Made by a program: the position numbers and the translations under genes | Assembly (NCBI GenBank): GCA_903864275.1 | Contig: CAIPFE010000028.1 | Coordinates: forward strand, 279,921 to 343,920 | Length of the DNA stretch: 64,000 nt | From: an uncultured Mucilaginibacter sp. | Lineage (GTDB): Bacteria > Bacteroidota > Bacteroidia > Sphingobacteriales > Sphingobacteriaceae | Reading direction: 5' to 3' | Notes under the pieces: generated by a model | Databases searched by the model: none | Seen by the model: only the letters and a program-made list of their open reading frames with translations | What the model was told of the DNA's origin: nothing | Shown here: in pieces, positions 1 through 8,184 of the stretch | Layout: every line of letters begins with the position of its first letter | Position numbering within the stretch: the stretch's first letter is position 1

Positions 1-358
1 TGCCATCATCTATAAAAGAGTATTTGGCTTCGCCGGGAGAATTGGAATAATACTCGTAGGGCTTACTTGTTGCCGGGTTAATGGCGTACTGCGAAAGTGC
101 GTTGAGTTCGTTCTGTAAGGCCGTTTTATCATCGGGGTTCGTAAATGAACGCGGTTGAAAAGCGGCGTACGTCGGCAATTGATCAAACCATAGATAATCC
201 TCATCAGTATACAAGTAAACTGAATCTTGTATCAGCTGGAGCGTAGTGCCTACTTTAGATGGGCCGGTAAGATTGTGGTTGTTGTTACTATTCCCTTTTT
301 TACAGGCCGTTATTAAGCCCATAGAAAGTATAATTGCTAAGTAAAATATTTTTTTCAT
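1..358 (-). CDS. S41-protease-like lipoprotein, N-terminal part only (runs off window)
   Basis: Not in the ORF track because its stop lies outside the window. Reading the minus strand from ATG at 358 gives 119 uninterrupted codons to the edge. Residues 1-20 form a lipoprotein signal peptide (MKKIFYLAIILSMGLITAC) with lipobox ITAC followed by KK, so the product is probably an outer-membrane or periplasmic lipoprotein. The segment DSVYLYTDEDYLWFDQLP resembles the N-terminal domain of Bacteroidota C-terminal-processing (S41) peptidases, which precedes the PDZ and protease domains. The catalytic region is not visible, so activity cannot be judged. The ORF listed at 10..204 is a shadow in another frame. 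The HAD-like gene lies 76 nt upstream on the same strand. Confidence 0.7.
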   Translation of the reverse strand, partial: MKKIFYLAIILSMGLITACKKGNSNNNHNLTGPSKVGTTLQLIQDSVYLYTDEDYLWFDQLPTYAAFQPRSFTNPDDKTALQNELNALSQYAINPATSKPYEYYSNSPGEAKYSFIDDG

Positions 359-434
359 ATCAATCAATATTGTTTGTTTCTTAATCAGACTTTTTAAACG
401 TAAATAAAGTCAGGATGTTATTTTTTATAGAGTT

Positions 435-1043
435 TTATAAAAATTCATTCACACTAATATAGTCAATTCCGCAAACTTCGGCGCAAAACCTGTCATTTTC
501 GGAATTTTCTATCATCAATATTTCCCGTCTTTGTAGCTGATGGTCTTTCATCAACAAGTCGATCGCATCGGGTTCTGGCTTTGCAAAAGTTTCTTCAGCA
601 AAATAAACCCTTAAGTATTGATCCAGACCGTGCCATTCCGTTTGTTTAATTTTATTTAATTGCTGCGCCGGGTTGCCGTTAGTTACAATGAACACTTTTT
701 TTCTGTCGATAACTATTTCCTGGAGCAGTTTAAGCATGTTTTTATAAAGCAATAGCTTTAACGGGAGCTTAGCGGTTATTAACAGGGCGTCCAAATTATT
801 CCGAAACTTCTCGTTAACGCTCAACTTTTCTTTCAAACGATCAAAGACAACTTCCTTGCCTTCTGCTATATACGTATTTATCATCAAATTGGTTGTTTCT
901 TTTGCATCAATAAACTCTGTATACTCCAATAATGCGGCAAATAGATAATAAACCTGGTATAAATAGTCCTTTTCCGGATAGAGCACGTCATCCAGCTCAA
1001 ATACAAATGCGTTTTTTCGTTTATCGATGTTTTGGTAGTTCAT
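435..1043 (-). CDS. HAD-superfamily hydrolase-like protein with altered nucleophile
   Basis: A 202-residue protein with the layout of a subfamily IA (pyrimidine 5'-nucleotidase/haloacid dehalogenase-like) HAD hydrolase. Motif I reads VFELDDVLYPE at residues 14-24, motif II VTNGNP near 120, motif III FAKPEPD near 155 and motif IV MIENSEND near 178. In active family members motif I is DxD, where the first Asp is the phospho-acceptor; here codon GAG gives Glu16, while the general acid Asp18 is kept. The first acidic residue of motif IV is also Glu. The fold is clear, but phosphatase activity may be lost or changed. It is transcribed away from the YdeI-like gene, with about 130 nt between the two starts. 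Confidence 0.8.
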   Translation of the reverse strand: MNYQNIDKRKNAFVFELDDVLYPEKDYLYQVYYLFAALLEYTEFIDAKETTNLMINTYIAEGKEVVFDRLKEKLSVNEKFRNNLDALLITAKLPLKLLLYKNMLKLLQEIVIDRKKVFIVTNGNPAQQLNKIKQTEWHGLDQYLRVYFAEETFAKPEPDAIDLLMKDHQLQRREILMIENSENDRFCAEVCGIDYISVNEFL

Positions 1044-1176
1044 GGTTCATAGTAGCCGCGCCGAATGTGTTGATGTTATATAGCTACTGCCGGTGCAATT
1101 TATTTTTTTTTGTTGAATGTAAAACTGTTAATTTTGATAAACGCGCTCCTGATACGCACAAAACCGACTTTTTATC

Positions 1177-1866
1177 ATGAACCATGAACCATCAACAATA
1201 AACCAACCCAGCCCTGTTGCAAAAAAACTGCAAATTAAGCCAGGTAAAAGCTGGCTGTTTTACAAGGCGCCTGAAAATTATCTTGCAACCCTGGAGCCAT
1301 TGCCCGAAGGTGCTAAGGCCGTATTTACACCGAAAGGCGATTTTGACGGTATACAATTGTTTGTAATAAACCGCACTGACCTTGCTGCCAGTTTGAAGAT
1401 CATTGCGCCGATGTTAAAGCCCGACACCATTTTTTGGATCACCTATCCTAAAAAGAGCTCGGGTATTTCATCAGACCTGGAGATGACGGGAAGTTGGGAT
1501 GAACTGGTAGTTTACCGCCTAAGGCCGGTCGCAACGGCAGCCATCAATGAAACCTGGACAGCCATACGTGCCAGGTTTAACGAGCAAACACAAGTTTCCG
1601 AATTTTGTAATGAGGAAATAAAAAAGAATGAACATTCGGCTTATATTGACCTGGATAACAGGCAGATCACAGTGCCTCCCGATATGAAACATATTCTGGA
1701 ACAATCGCCAAATGCGCTGGCTTTTTACGAGGGTTTGTCGTTTACCAATAAAAAGGAATATGTAGTTTGGATACTCTCAGCCAAACAGGAAAAAACCAGG
1801 ACAGAGCGATTGTTCAAAACTGTTGAAAAGCTGTTGGAAAGGAAGAAAAACCCGTCGGAGAAATAG
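1177..1866 (+). CDS. YdeI/OmpD-associated (OmdA-domain) protein with N-terminal DUF3052-like domain
   Basis: A 229-residue soluble protein without signal peptide. The N-terminal half (about 18-125) resembles the small DUF3052-type domain (KSWLFYKAPENYL, with ITYPKKSSG in the middle). The C-terminal 90 residues (VPPDMKHILEQSPNALAFYEGLSFTNKKEYVVWI) are the YdeI/OmdA domain, named for bacteriocin protection and OmpD association, biochemical role unsettled. The basic tail RTERLFKTVEKLLERKK is typical of this domain. The start is uncertain: ATG codons occur at 1177 and again three codons later in ATGAACCATGAACC, and the domain begins about 18 residues in. The gene ends 54 nt before the AHSA1-like gene on the same strand. 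Confidence 0.8.
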   Translation: MNHEPSTINQPSPVAKKLQIKPGKSWLFYKAPENYLATLEPLPEGAKAVFTPKGDFDGIQLFVINRTDLAASLKIIAPMLKPDTIFWITYPKKSSGISSDLEMTGSWDELVVYRLRPVATAAINETWTAIRARFNEQTQVSEFCNEEIKKNEHSAYIDLDNRQITVPPDMKHILEQSPNALAFYEGLSFTNKKEYVVWILSAKQEKTRTERLFKTVEKLLERKKNPSEK

Positions 1867-1920
1867 TTTTTGGTTGATTAAGTGAGTGATTGATGGGGGA
1901 ATAAAAAATCATAAAACATT

Positions 1921-2349
1921 ATGAAAACTGAACCTTTTGTAATTGAAAGAATATATAACGCCCCAGCGTCGGAAGTATGGCAGGCAATCACTGATAAAGA
2001 CAGAATGAAACAGTGGTATTTCGACCTGGCGGAGTTTAAACCGGAGGTTGGTTTTGAGTTTAGGTTTGATGGTGGATCGGAGGATCAGCAATACCATCAT
2101 ATTTGTAGAATAACCGAAGTTGAACCAGTCAGGAAACTCAGACATAGCTGGCAATATGAAGGCTACCCTGGCGAATCCTTTGTGACTTTTGAATTGTTCG
2201 CCGAAGGCGATAAAACACTGTTACTATTAACCCATGCCGGTTTAGAAACCTTCCCTCAAAACAACAAAGACTTCGCGCGAGAAAGCTTTTCTGCCGGATG
2301 GACCTATATTATCGGTACATCGCTCAAGGAATATCTCGAAAAGCGTTAA
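1921..2349 (+). CDS. SRPBCC / AHSA1-like START-fold protein
   Basis: A 142-residue single-domain protein. The opening FVIERIYNAPASEVWQAITD and the later KDRMKQWYFDLAEFKPEVG are hallmarks of the Aha1-C-terminal-like branch of the SRPBCC superfamily; the end, SAGWTYIIGTSLKEYLEK, is the long C-terminal helix that closes the hydrophobic cavity. The family binds hydrophobic ligands in a helix-grip fold. Specific ligands are rarely known in bacteria, and nothing here identifies one. It lies directly downstream of the YdeI-like gene and may be co-transcribed with it. A perfect 22-bp palindrome follows the stop. Confidence 0.85.
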   Translation: MKTEPFVIERIYNAPASEVWQAITDKDRMKQWYFDLAEFKPEVGFEFRFDGGSEDQQYHHICRITEVEPVRKLRHSWQYEGYPGESFVTFELFAEGDKTLLLLTHAGLETFPQNNKDFARESFSAGWTYIIGTSLKEYLEKR

Positions 2350-2379
2350 AGAATATTTTTTGGAAACAATTCATCATAG

Positions 2380-2401
2380 GAGACGCGATGCATCGCGTCT
2401 C
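2380..2401. repeat. Perfect 22-bp palindrome (GAGACGCGATG and its mirror)
   Basis: The sequence GAGACGCGATG is immediately followed by its exact reverse complement, giving an 11+11 bp palindrome with no spacer. It sits 30 nt after the AHSA1-like stop and 38 nt before the VF530 gene. No T-run follows, so it is not a classical terminator. It resembles dispersed palindromic repeats seen in Bacteroidota intergenic DNA; a related piece (GTAGAGGCGCGATA) is visible near 25195. Confidence 0.75.
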
Positions 2402-2439
2402 TATCAAACGTTTCCGATTTATGTTATTTTTGTTGAATT

Positions 2440-2679
2440 ATGCAGCAACAAACCAATAACCCGCTTCATGGCAAAACCCTGGAGATGATACTTAATGCCC
2501 TGGTAGCCCATTACGGCTGGCAGGAATTGGGCGAGCGCATCCGGATCAACTGCTTTATCAGCGATCCAAGCATAAAATCAAGCCTTAAATTTCTTCGAAA
2601 AACAGAATGGGCTAGAAAAAAAGTAGAAGAGTTGTATATATCAACACCTTATTTGCTGAATATTGAAAAACAAGATTAA
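2440..2679 (+). CDS. VF530 family (DUF2132) small DNA-binding-like protein
   Basis: A 79-residue protein whose core [33 protein letters not shown] and closing [22 protein letters not shown] match the VF530/DUF2132 family, which is compact, all-helical and proposed to bind DNA. Length is normal. It has no membrane segment or signal peptide. It is a single gene following the 22-bp palindrome and converges on the DEAD-box-like gene. Family assignment is confident; cellular role unknown. Confidence 0.85.
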   Translation: MQQQTNNPLHGKTLEMILNALVAHYGWQELGERIRINCFISDPSIKSSLKFLRKTEWARKKVEELYISTPYLLNIEKQD

Positions 2680-2780
2680 CTAATCTTCTATATAACTTAG
2701 TTTTTTATCGAAACTTCAGTGGCAGCTTCGTTTCGGACTTTGCTGACTTTCAGACTAATCGCTAATCACCAATCACTGCC

Positions 2781-4088
2781 CTAATGCTTTTTCTTATTAT
2801 TCATCTTAGCCTTCATGCCGGCGCTGAAATTCTTAGTTTTTAAATTGCCCGCTTTTTTCTCATGAAAAGCCTCGCCAGTCACGGGAATAGCTGCATTTTT
2901 CTTCACAGGTAGCTTTTCGTCCGTATCAATATGTTTTTTGTCCTTTTCGATAACAAGCAGCTCGGGTAATTCGCCAACGGGTATTTTTTGACCAATAGCC
3001 TGCTCAATCTTTTTTACCAGGGTAAGTTCCAGGTCAGTAGTAAAAGTAAGGGCCAGCGTTTCTTCTTCGTTACCCGGTTTATTGCTTACTATCCGTTCAA
3101 TAAAGGACTCTTTATCTGCAGGTAATTCAAAATGTATAAGAAATGGAATATCCTTCAATTCCTTTGCTTCAATATTTTCATCGGCGATAATCAAAACCCT
3201 GATTTGCTCCAACGCCCTAAACGCGTCAATTGCAGCCAAACTATTAAACTCAACCGACCACGAGCTAAGCAAAGCAACCGAACCCTTTAACCTGCTATGC
3301 AGGCTTTTATAAACTTTTTCGGCAGTTTGGCGGTTATTTACAAAAATCACTGTTTTGGTAAACAGTTCCTCATCCTGCATAAACAAATTCAGCAGGTTTA
3401 ATTTTGTTCCAAAATTCGGCACATGGTATAATACCTGTGGAAGTGTTTCAATCTTAAGTTCCCCCAATTCCTCTACCTCGACGGTAGCCGGGTTTTTCAT
3501 GAACGGGGCAATCATTTTGTTCAGTTTATCATGTATTACCGATGTAAAAACCAGGTGCTGGCATTTGGTGATACTGTTGGCCAATTCAGCAACAGGCAAT
3601 TGAAGGCCCTGTTTAACTATTTGTTCGGCGTCATCAACAATAAACAGATCGATCTTATTCAGGTTTAGCCCAAGTTTTAAATAGATGGCACGGGCCCTGT
3701 CAGGAGTTGCCACTACAATATCGGCGCCATCGGCCAGGGCGTTCATCTGGGCTTCGATGCCAGGGGCCGCATACAAACCTACGAACAATACCGATTTGTT
3801 TTTATTCAGCAGCTCAAATTGGCTGATAACTTCCAATACTCTTTCTTTATCGGGAACAAGGATCAACACGAGTGGAACCCCCTCTGAAGTGTGCTTTAAC
3901 CGGTTTAGTACCGCTAATACATAGGTGCTTGTTTTGCCGCAGCCATCAGGTCCGACGGCGATAACATCCTGCCCGCCAATTATCCGCGACAAAGTTTTCA
4001 TCTGAATTTCTTTAGGGGCCAAATAACCAGCTTCAGCTACCGACCGCAACAATTGTTTATTCAGCTTCAATTTTTCTGACCACGTCAT
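2781..4088 (-). CDS. Degenerate DEAD-box RNA helicase-like protein
   Basis: A 435-residue protein with the two-RecA layout of DEAD-box helicases. Walker A is intact (GPDGCGKT, 46-53), as is a motif Ib-like VVATPDRA. Other catalytic motifs deviate: motif II reads DDAE (152-155) instead of DEAD, motif III TSV (182-184) instead of SAT, motif V IIADENIEAKEL lacks the usual TDVAARG form, and motif VI reads ERIVSNKP (331-338) in place of HRIGRTGR, so both conserved arginines are missing. The basic, Lys-rich tail (FSAGMKAKMNNKKKH) suggests RNA contact. ATP binding is possible, but normal helicase cycling is doubtful. The gene lies downstream of truA on the same strand, 84 nt away. Confidence 0.8.
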   Translation of the reverse strand: MTWSEKLKLNKQLLRSVAEAGYLAPKEIQMKTLSRIIGGQDVIAVGPDGCGKTSTYVLAVLNRLKHTSEGVPLVLILVPDKERVLEVISQFELLNKNKSVLFVGLYAAPGIEAQMNALADGADIVVATPDRARAIYLKLGLNLNKIDLFIVDDAEQIVKQGLQLPVAELANSITKCQHLVFTSVIHDKLNKMIAPFMKNPATVEVEELGELKIETLPQVLYHVPNFGTKLNLLNLFMQDEELFTKTVIFVNNRQTAEKVYKSLHSRLKGSVALLSSWSVEFNSLAAIDAFRALEQIRVLIIADENIEAKELKDIPFLIHFELPADKESFIERIVSNKPGNEEETLALTFTTDLELTLVKKIEQAIGQKIPVGELPELLVIEKDKKHIDTDEKLPVKKNAAIPVTGEAFHEKKAGNLKTKNFSAGMKAKMNNKKKH

Positions 4089-4172
4089 CCGTTTATTTTT
4101 ACATTCCCCAAAGGGAGCGCAAAATTACCCTTTTTACAGCGCAGTTCAGCTATAAGGTTTGATTCATTTTCC

Positions 4173-4982
4173 TTACACGCCATGCCAGTCAATATCCATG
4201 CTGTTCTGAAGGATAGATGTAAATAGCGACCGCGGGGGAATATCAAGGTACGGATAAGTAACTTTTGAAAGGTAAAGCCCCTGCGGGTATGCAGGAATAA
4301 TAACTTTTGGCGTTTCTTTACTGATGAGGTGATGTTCAAATTCATCAATACTCATTTCCCCCCGGCCAATCTCCAGCAGCCTGCCTACGATGATCCTGAT
4401 CATTTTGCTTAAAAAACGGTTGGCCGAGATATGGAAACGCAATTTATCGCCATTGATGTCTGTAAATAGCGCGGCCGATGAAACATAGCATAGCGTATGA
4501 TCGATCCTGTCAGGACCTTTGCAAAGCCCCCGGTAGTCATTGTAAAGCGGGAGAAGGGCGATGGCGGCTTTCATTTTATCAAGATCGAGATTATGTTCGG
4601 GATATAGCGAACTGTAGTTGCCGAGGAACGGGTCTTTATAGGTATGGATAAAATAATCATACGCCCGTTGTATGGCGTCAAAACGGGCATGGGGTCGGCC
4701 GTTCATCGAGATAATGTCAAATATCGCGATATCATCCGGCAATATTTTATTAAGCCTGAAGAATAGGTCGAAATCCCATTCCTCATCAATATCCACATGA
4801 AAAAAGAACTGGCTGGCATGTACCCCGGCATCCGTGCGGCCGCAGCCAACAATGGCAACCGGTTTTTTAAGCACCCTGCCGATGGCGGTTTCCAAAACTT
4901 CCTGCACATTCAATATCCTTGGATGCTTTTGCCAGCCGCTGTATCTGGTTCCATGATAGGCTATGTGAAAGAAATATCGCAA
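4173..4982 (-). CDS. truA: tRNA pseudouridine(38-40) synthase TruA
   Basis: A 269-residue protein of normal TruA length. It converts uridines at positions 38-40 of the tRNA anticodon arm to pseudouridine. The active-site motif GRTDAGVHA is at 48-56 with catalytic Asp51. Other family signatures are the opening HIAYHGTRYSGWQ, the middle RAYDYFIH and the C-terminal RFHISANRFLSKMIRIIVG. The start at 4982 fits the usual N-terminus (MRYFFHIAYHG). An 80-bp repeat element begins about 30 nt upstream of the start. A second ORF listed at 4085-4348 is a shadow. Confidence 0.95.
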   Translation of the reverse strand: MRYFFHIAYHGTRYSGWQKHPRILNVQEVLETAIGRVLKKPVAIVGCGRTDAGVHASQFFFHVDIDEEWDFDLFFRLNKILPDDIAIFDIISMNGRPHARFDAIQRAYDYFIHTYKDPFLGNYSSLYPEHNLDLDKMKAAIALLPLYNDYRGLCKGPDRIDHTLCYVSSAALFTDINGDKLRFHISANRFLSKMIRIIVGRLLEIGRGEMSIDEFEHHLISKETPKVIIPAYPQGLYLSKVTYPYLDIPPRSLFTSILQNSMDIDWHGV

Positions 4983-5012
4983 TGGGTTTCGGGCTTATAT
5001 ATCAATTTGGCC

Positions 5013-5092
5013 AAACTTACCTTTTTAAATGGCGAAGCCTTCAATGAGGCCTTAAAAAAACAAATATTATCTGAATTAAACTTCGTAAGTTT
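5013..5092. repeat. Dispersed repeat element, copy A (about 80 bp, imperfect terminal inverted repeats)
   Basis: This stretch shares its internal sequence with 25211-25293: both contain GGC-GCC-AA-GAGGCC-AAAAAACAAAT blocks and end in AAACTTCGTAAGT. The right arm is AAACTTCGTAAGTTT; the left arm AAACTTAC has lost about three bases relative to the perfect copy. Read in the + direction both copies stay open and give related peptides (LTFLNGEAFNEALKKQI here). The shared arms also occur at 59527-59559 without the internal part. Confidence 0.7.
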
Positions 5093-5127
5093 CTGAGGGA
5101 TCCGTAAATCTAAAATCGTAAATCACA

Positions 5128-5508
5128 TCACCCCTGCCTTTTCTTCTTTGCTTTTGCCTGATCCTGCTGCACCCTGAACCTTACAATTCTGCTGACCAGG
5201 TCGAGCGGCATTGGTTTGCCTATCGGGAATTGTATGGCGCCCTTTGAGCATTTATAAGCTGATAACTCTTCTTTGAAAATTTCAATGGGTGATGAAGTGG
5301 GATAAAAACCAATATGCTCTGTATGAGCCGCGTAGTAAACCAATATTCCGTGCATTTTAAAGGCGGGCATATTGTAGCTGATAACTTCGACCGCATCCGG
5401 TGCCGCCTGTTTGATGGTATTTCTAATCTGCGCCAGGATATTTTTTGTATCTGCGGATAAAGTGGAAAAATATTCATCCACTGTTTTAAATTTTATGCCT
5501 GTTTCCAT
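5128..5508 (-). CDS. DUF1801 (YdhG-like) protein
   Basis: A 126-residue protein matching the DUF1801/YdhG family. The signatures are DEYFSTLSADTKNILAQIRNTIKQAAPDAVEVISYNMPAF in the first half, then GILVYYAAHTEHIGFYPTSSPIEIF and KGAIQFPIGKPMPLDLVSRIVRFR. Members have a frataxin-like fold and some are described as iron chaperones, but no metal ligand can be identified from sequence alone. The tail is Lys/Gln rich. It is a single gene, upstream of truA on the same strand and divergent from the TMEM175-like gene. Confidence 0.85.
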   Translation of the reverse strand: METGIKFKTVDEYFSTLSADTKNILAQIRNTIKQAAPDAVEVISYNMPAFKMHGILVYYAAHTEHIGFYPTSSPIEIFKEELSAYKCSKGAIQFPIGKPMPLDLVSRIVRFRVQQDQAKAKKKRQG

Positions 5509-5684
5509 TTTTAGGGAGTTTATTTTAATTGCAGCCGGATATTTTATTTAATGACGTAAAAATACCTTAAGTTTTTTAAAGCGAAGATGTGAAATAATGA
5601 CAAAATGTGGGGTAATTTGTGCCGGAATTGTTATTTTGGGATAACATAAAGCCCGATTGATAGGATTACAATAAAAATTCAAGC

Positions 5685-6314
5685 ATGGCAAGTTTTAGCG
5701 ATGATACCATCAGCACTGCACGTTTAATATCGTTTAGCGATGGTGTATTTGCCATCGCTGTTACGTTGCTGGTGTTTAACCTGAAAGTACCGCAAATCCC
5801 TGCGGCCGATGTGCACGTATTGTTGCCCGGAATGATAACCGCCATGCTGCCCCATTTTACCACCTACGTGGTAACGTTTCTGATCGTTGCCGTGTACTGG
5901 ACCTTCCATCACCGGATGCTGAACCTAGTAACACGGGCGGATACCCCCTTTTTATGGATGAATATTTGTTACCTGCTAATGATCTCATTTATCCCCTTTC
6001 CATCCATGTTATTTGGGACCTATCCAAATGAAACATTCGGATTTATCTTTTACATCTGCAGCATGATATTGGTAGGTATTTTGTCAATGCTCATGCTAGG
6101 GTATGCCTCCTATAAATACCGCCTGATAAATAAAGAGCTCCCCATTGCAATAGTAAAATACCTATTTTTCCGTCAGTTTACTACTATTTTGGTTCTTTTG
6201 CTGGCCATTCCATTGGCCCTTTACCGGTTACAATGGGCGCTGTATTACCTGTTTATTCTTTTCCCCATCCATGGGCTTACACGGAGTTATTTTAAAAAGC
6301 AAGCTGCGGGCTGA
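5685..6314 (+). CDS. TMEM175-family (DUF1211) potassium channel-like membrane protein
   Basis: A 209-residue integral membrane protein with about six hydrophobic segments. The first helix carries the family signature RLISFSDGVFAIAVTLLVF (Arg13, FSDG at 17-20), which lines the pore in bacterial TMEM175 tetramers. Bacterial members have one six-helix repeat per chain, as here, and conduct potassium with low selectivity. The start is fixed by the signature lying 12 residues in. It has its own upstream region of about 175 nt, shared with the divergent DUF1801 gene, and is followed by a hairpin shared with the converging VOC gene. Confidence 0.85.
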   Translation: MASFSDDTISTARLISFSDGVFAIAVTLLVFNLKVPQIPAADVHVLLPGMITAMLPHFTTYVVTFLIVAVYWTFHHRMLNLVTRADTPFLWMNICYLLMISFIPFPSMLFGTYPNETFGFIFYICSMILVGILSMLMLGYASYKYRLINKELPIAIVKYLFFRQFTTILVLLLAIPLALYRLQWALYYLFILFPIHGLTRSYFKKQAAG

Positions 6315-6387
6315 GCTGCTCATCCCAATTAAAATACAGAAATAGATATTTCAAATAAGCTGTTGGCTATTAGATTTACTTAAATGC

Positions 6388-6421
6388 CAAACGCGGTACC
6401 CTATCCGGGATCCCGCGTTTG
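6388..6421. terminator. Hairpin between converging genes
   Basis: CAAACGCGG and CCGCGTTTG form a perfect 9-bp stem around a 16-nt loop that itself contains the complementary pair ATCC/GGAT. It lies between the stops of the TMEM175-like (+) and VOC (-) genes, so it could terminate both. Flanking T-runs are weak, so this is a likely rather than certain terminator. Confidence 0.55.
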
Positions 6422-6443
6422 ACTTTAAGCAATCTGTTATCAA

Positions 6444-6824
6444 TTAGATATTAGAGTGCAAACCCATCCGGTTTCCTTCTGAATCGATAAAATGCGCAAT
6501 GAAACCGAATTCCCCGTTGGCCCCGTTTTTTGTCTTTGGAAGAAGGATTTTCCCTCCCGCCCCTTCAACCTTTGAAAGCGGAAGGCTCAGGTCATCGCCA
6601 CGGTCCATGTAAACAATTGCACCTTTGTCTGTAGGTTCGTATCCGTCGCCTTCAACAATTGCCCCGCCAGCTCCCTGCCCTTCCATATTAAGCGGAAAGA
6701 TGGCATATTTACCCCTTGGTATAGGCACTAAATTCATTGTTACATCAAAAATAGTTTCATAAAAATTTTTTGCCCTCTCGAAATTTTTTGCCGGAATTTC
6801 AACCCAGTACATTGTGTTTCTCAT
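6444..6824 (-). CDS. VOC-family (glyoxalase/dioxygenase-fold) protein
   Basis: A 126-residue protein with two beta-alpha-beta-beta-beta motifs: YWVEIPAKNFERAKNFYETIFDVTM opens the first, and VYMDRGDDLSLPLSKVEGAGGKILLPKT followed by FGFIAHFIDSEGNRMGLHS forms the second. This is the VOC superfamily layout; the PxxDFxRAxxFYxxxFG type is widespread and usually of unknown substrate. The metal-ligand pattern of true glyoxalases is not obvious. It lies 109 nt downstream of the ECF42-like sigma gene on the same strand. Small VOC and DGPF proteins often accompany such sigma factors, so a shared regulon is plausible. Confidence 0.85.
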   Translation of the reverse strand: MRNTMYWVEIPAKNFERAKNFYETIFDVTMNLVPIPRGKYAIFPLNMEGQGAGGAIVEGDGYEPTDKGAIVYMDRGDDLSLPLSKVEGAGGKILLPKTKNGANGEFGFIAHFIDSEGNRMGLHSNI

Positions 6825-6933
6825 GATCTTTAATTTTTATCGCCTGCCTGTCGGCCGGCGGGTGAATAATTATTTGTTTATACCCCAATAGGAACTGAGA
6901 AACTTGAAATTGGACAAACAGGATAAAATATAT

Positions 6934-8175
6934 TTATTTTGATAGCAGGCTGTCGATTTTAGCCTGGAGGATTTGCTTTTCAGTATCAGTTTGGGCCAGG
7001 GCATGGGCCCTCCTAAAATTAAATACTGCCTTGTTGGCGTCAAGGTCTTTGTAAAGCTCTCCAAGCAGGATAAAATAAAAATGGCTGTTCTCCAGTTTTA
7101 GCTTTTCTGCTTCTATCAAGGCAGCTTGGCGCCCATTAGCCTTGTATAAGGCAAAAGTGCGGTTAAGGGCAACGCCTGGTGAATAGTTAACCAATAACAG
7201 CTGGTTGTATAAGTGTAAAATATCATTCCATTTTTCGTTTGTATCTTCTTTCACGCAATGCCAGCCGGCAATTTTTGCTTCTATGTGATAGGAACTTACT
7301 TCGTCACCTTGCGCTGAAAGGTTTAAGAAAAAATAGCCCTTTTTTATTAGCGGTAAATCCCATAATTCCTGGTTTTGTTGTTCAAACAACACGACCGGAT
7401 CTGCATTAGTCTGCCTGGCTCCAAACCGGGAAGCGTGAAAGCACATCAGCGCCAGTAAGGCATTTGTTTTAGGGCGGTTTGTCTTTTCGTATTCAGTAAG
7501 CATAGTGCCTAGGCGCAGCGCGTCTGTGCACAAATCTTTTCGCAGGATCTGATTTTGTGTTTTGGAGTAATAGCCCTCGTTAAACAACAAGTAGATAATG
7601 TGCAGGACATTGTCGAGCCTCTTGTCGACCTCGTTTTCCGGCGGCAGCTCCATTTTTACTTTTTCTGCCCGTAATTTCTCCTTAGCCCTGAACAACCTTT
7701 TATTGATAGTTTCTTTGTTTGATAAAAAAGCTTCAACAATTTCGTCGATACCAAAGCCGCAAAGGATACGCAAGGCTAGCCCGATCTGTGCTTCGCTTGC
7801 AATTGCAGGGTTACAAATGGCGAAAAGCATTTGCAACTGGCTGTCTTTGATGTTTTGTTGGGAAAAATCTAATTCTGAGATCTCAGAACTCTTTTCCTGG
7901 TTTGAGGTTAGCTCCGGAATTATTTTATCTTCCAGTATCTTATTTCTTCTAAAATGATATAAAGTTTTTCGTTTGGCTGCTTTGTAAAGCCAGGCGGTCG
8001 GATTGGGGGGCATGCCTTTTACGGCCCAAGCCTCCAGTGCCAATAAAAATGTCTCACTTACAATATCTTCCGCGATCTCAATATGGTGCAACCCAAATTG
8101 CCTGCTAATAACAGCAACCATTTTAGAAAACTCTTTTTGGAATAAAGCTTTTAAAGCATCTCTTTCCTGTTCCAT
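6934..8175 (-). CDS. ECF42-type RNA polymerase sigma factor with long C-terminal extension
   Basis: A 413-residue protein. Residues about 8-80 are sigma region 2 (FSKMVAVISRQFGLHHIEIAEDIVSETFLLALEAW, then PNPTAWLYKAAKRKTLYHFRR), and about 120-175 are region 4 with a helix-turn-helix ending NKETINKRLFRAKEKLR. The remaining 230 residues (DUF6596-like, rich in helical repeats such as GVALNRTFALYKANGRQAALIEA) are characteristic of the ECF42 group, in which the extension and not a separate anti-sigma factor is thought to control activity. The DGPF gene lies 9 nt upstream, the classical ECF42 neighbour, so the two form an operon. Confidence 0.9.
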   Translation of the reverse strand: MEQERDALKALFQKEFSKMVAVISRQFGLHHIEIAEDIVSETFLLALEAWAVKGMPPNPTAWLYKAAKRKTLYHFRRNKILEDKIIPELTSNQEKSSEISELDFSQQNIKDSQLQMLFAICNPAIASEAQIGLALRILCGFGIDEIVEAFLSNKETINKRLFRAKEKLRAEKVKMELPPENEVDKRLDNVLHIIYLLFNEGYYSKTQNQILRKDLCTDALRLGTMLTEYEKTNRPKTNALLALMCFHASRFGARQTNADPVVLFEQQNQELWDLPLIKKGYFFLNLSAQGDEVSSYHIEAKIAGWHCVKEDTNEKWNDILHLYNQLLLVNYSPGVALNRTFALYKANGRQAALIEAEKLKLENSHFYFILLGELYKDLDANKAVFNFRRAHALAQTDTEKQILQAKIDSLLSK

Positions 8176-8184
8176 TTTAAATTT

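Noticed and set aside
10-204. Minus-strand ORF of 64 codons at the window start
   Set aside because: It is out of frame with the S41-like lipoprotein reading frame starting at 358, which has a clear signal peptide and lipobox.
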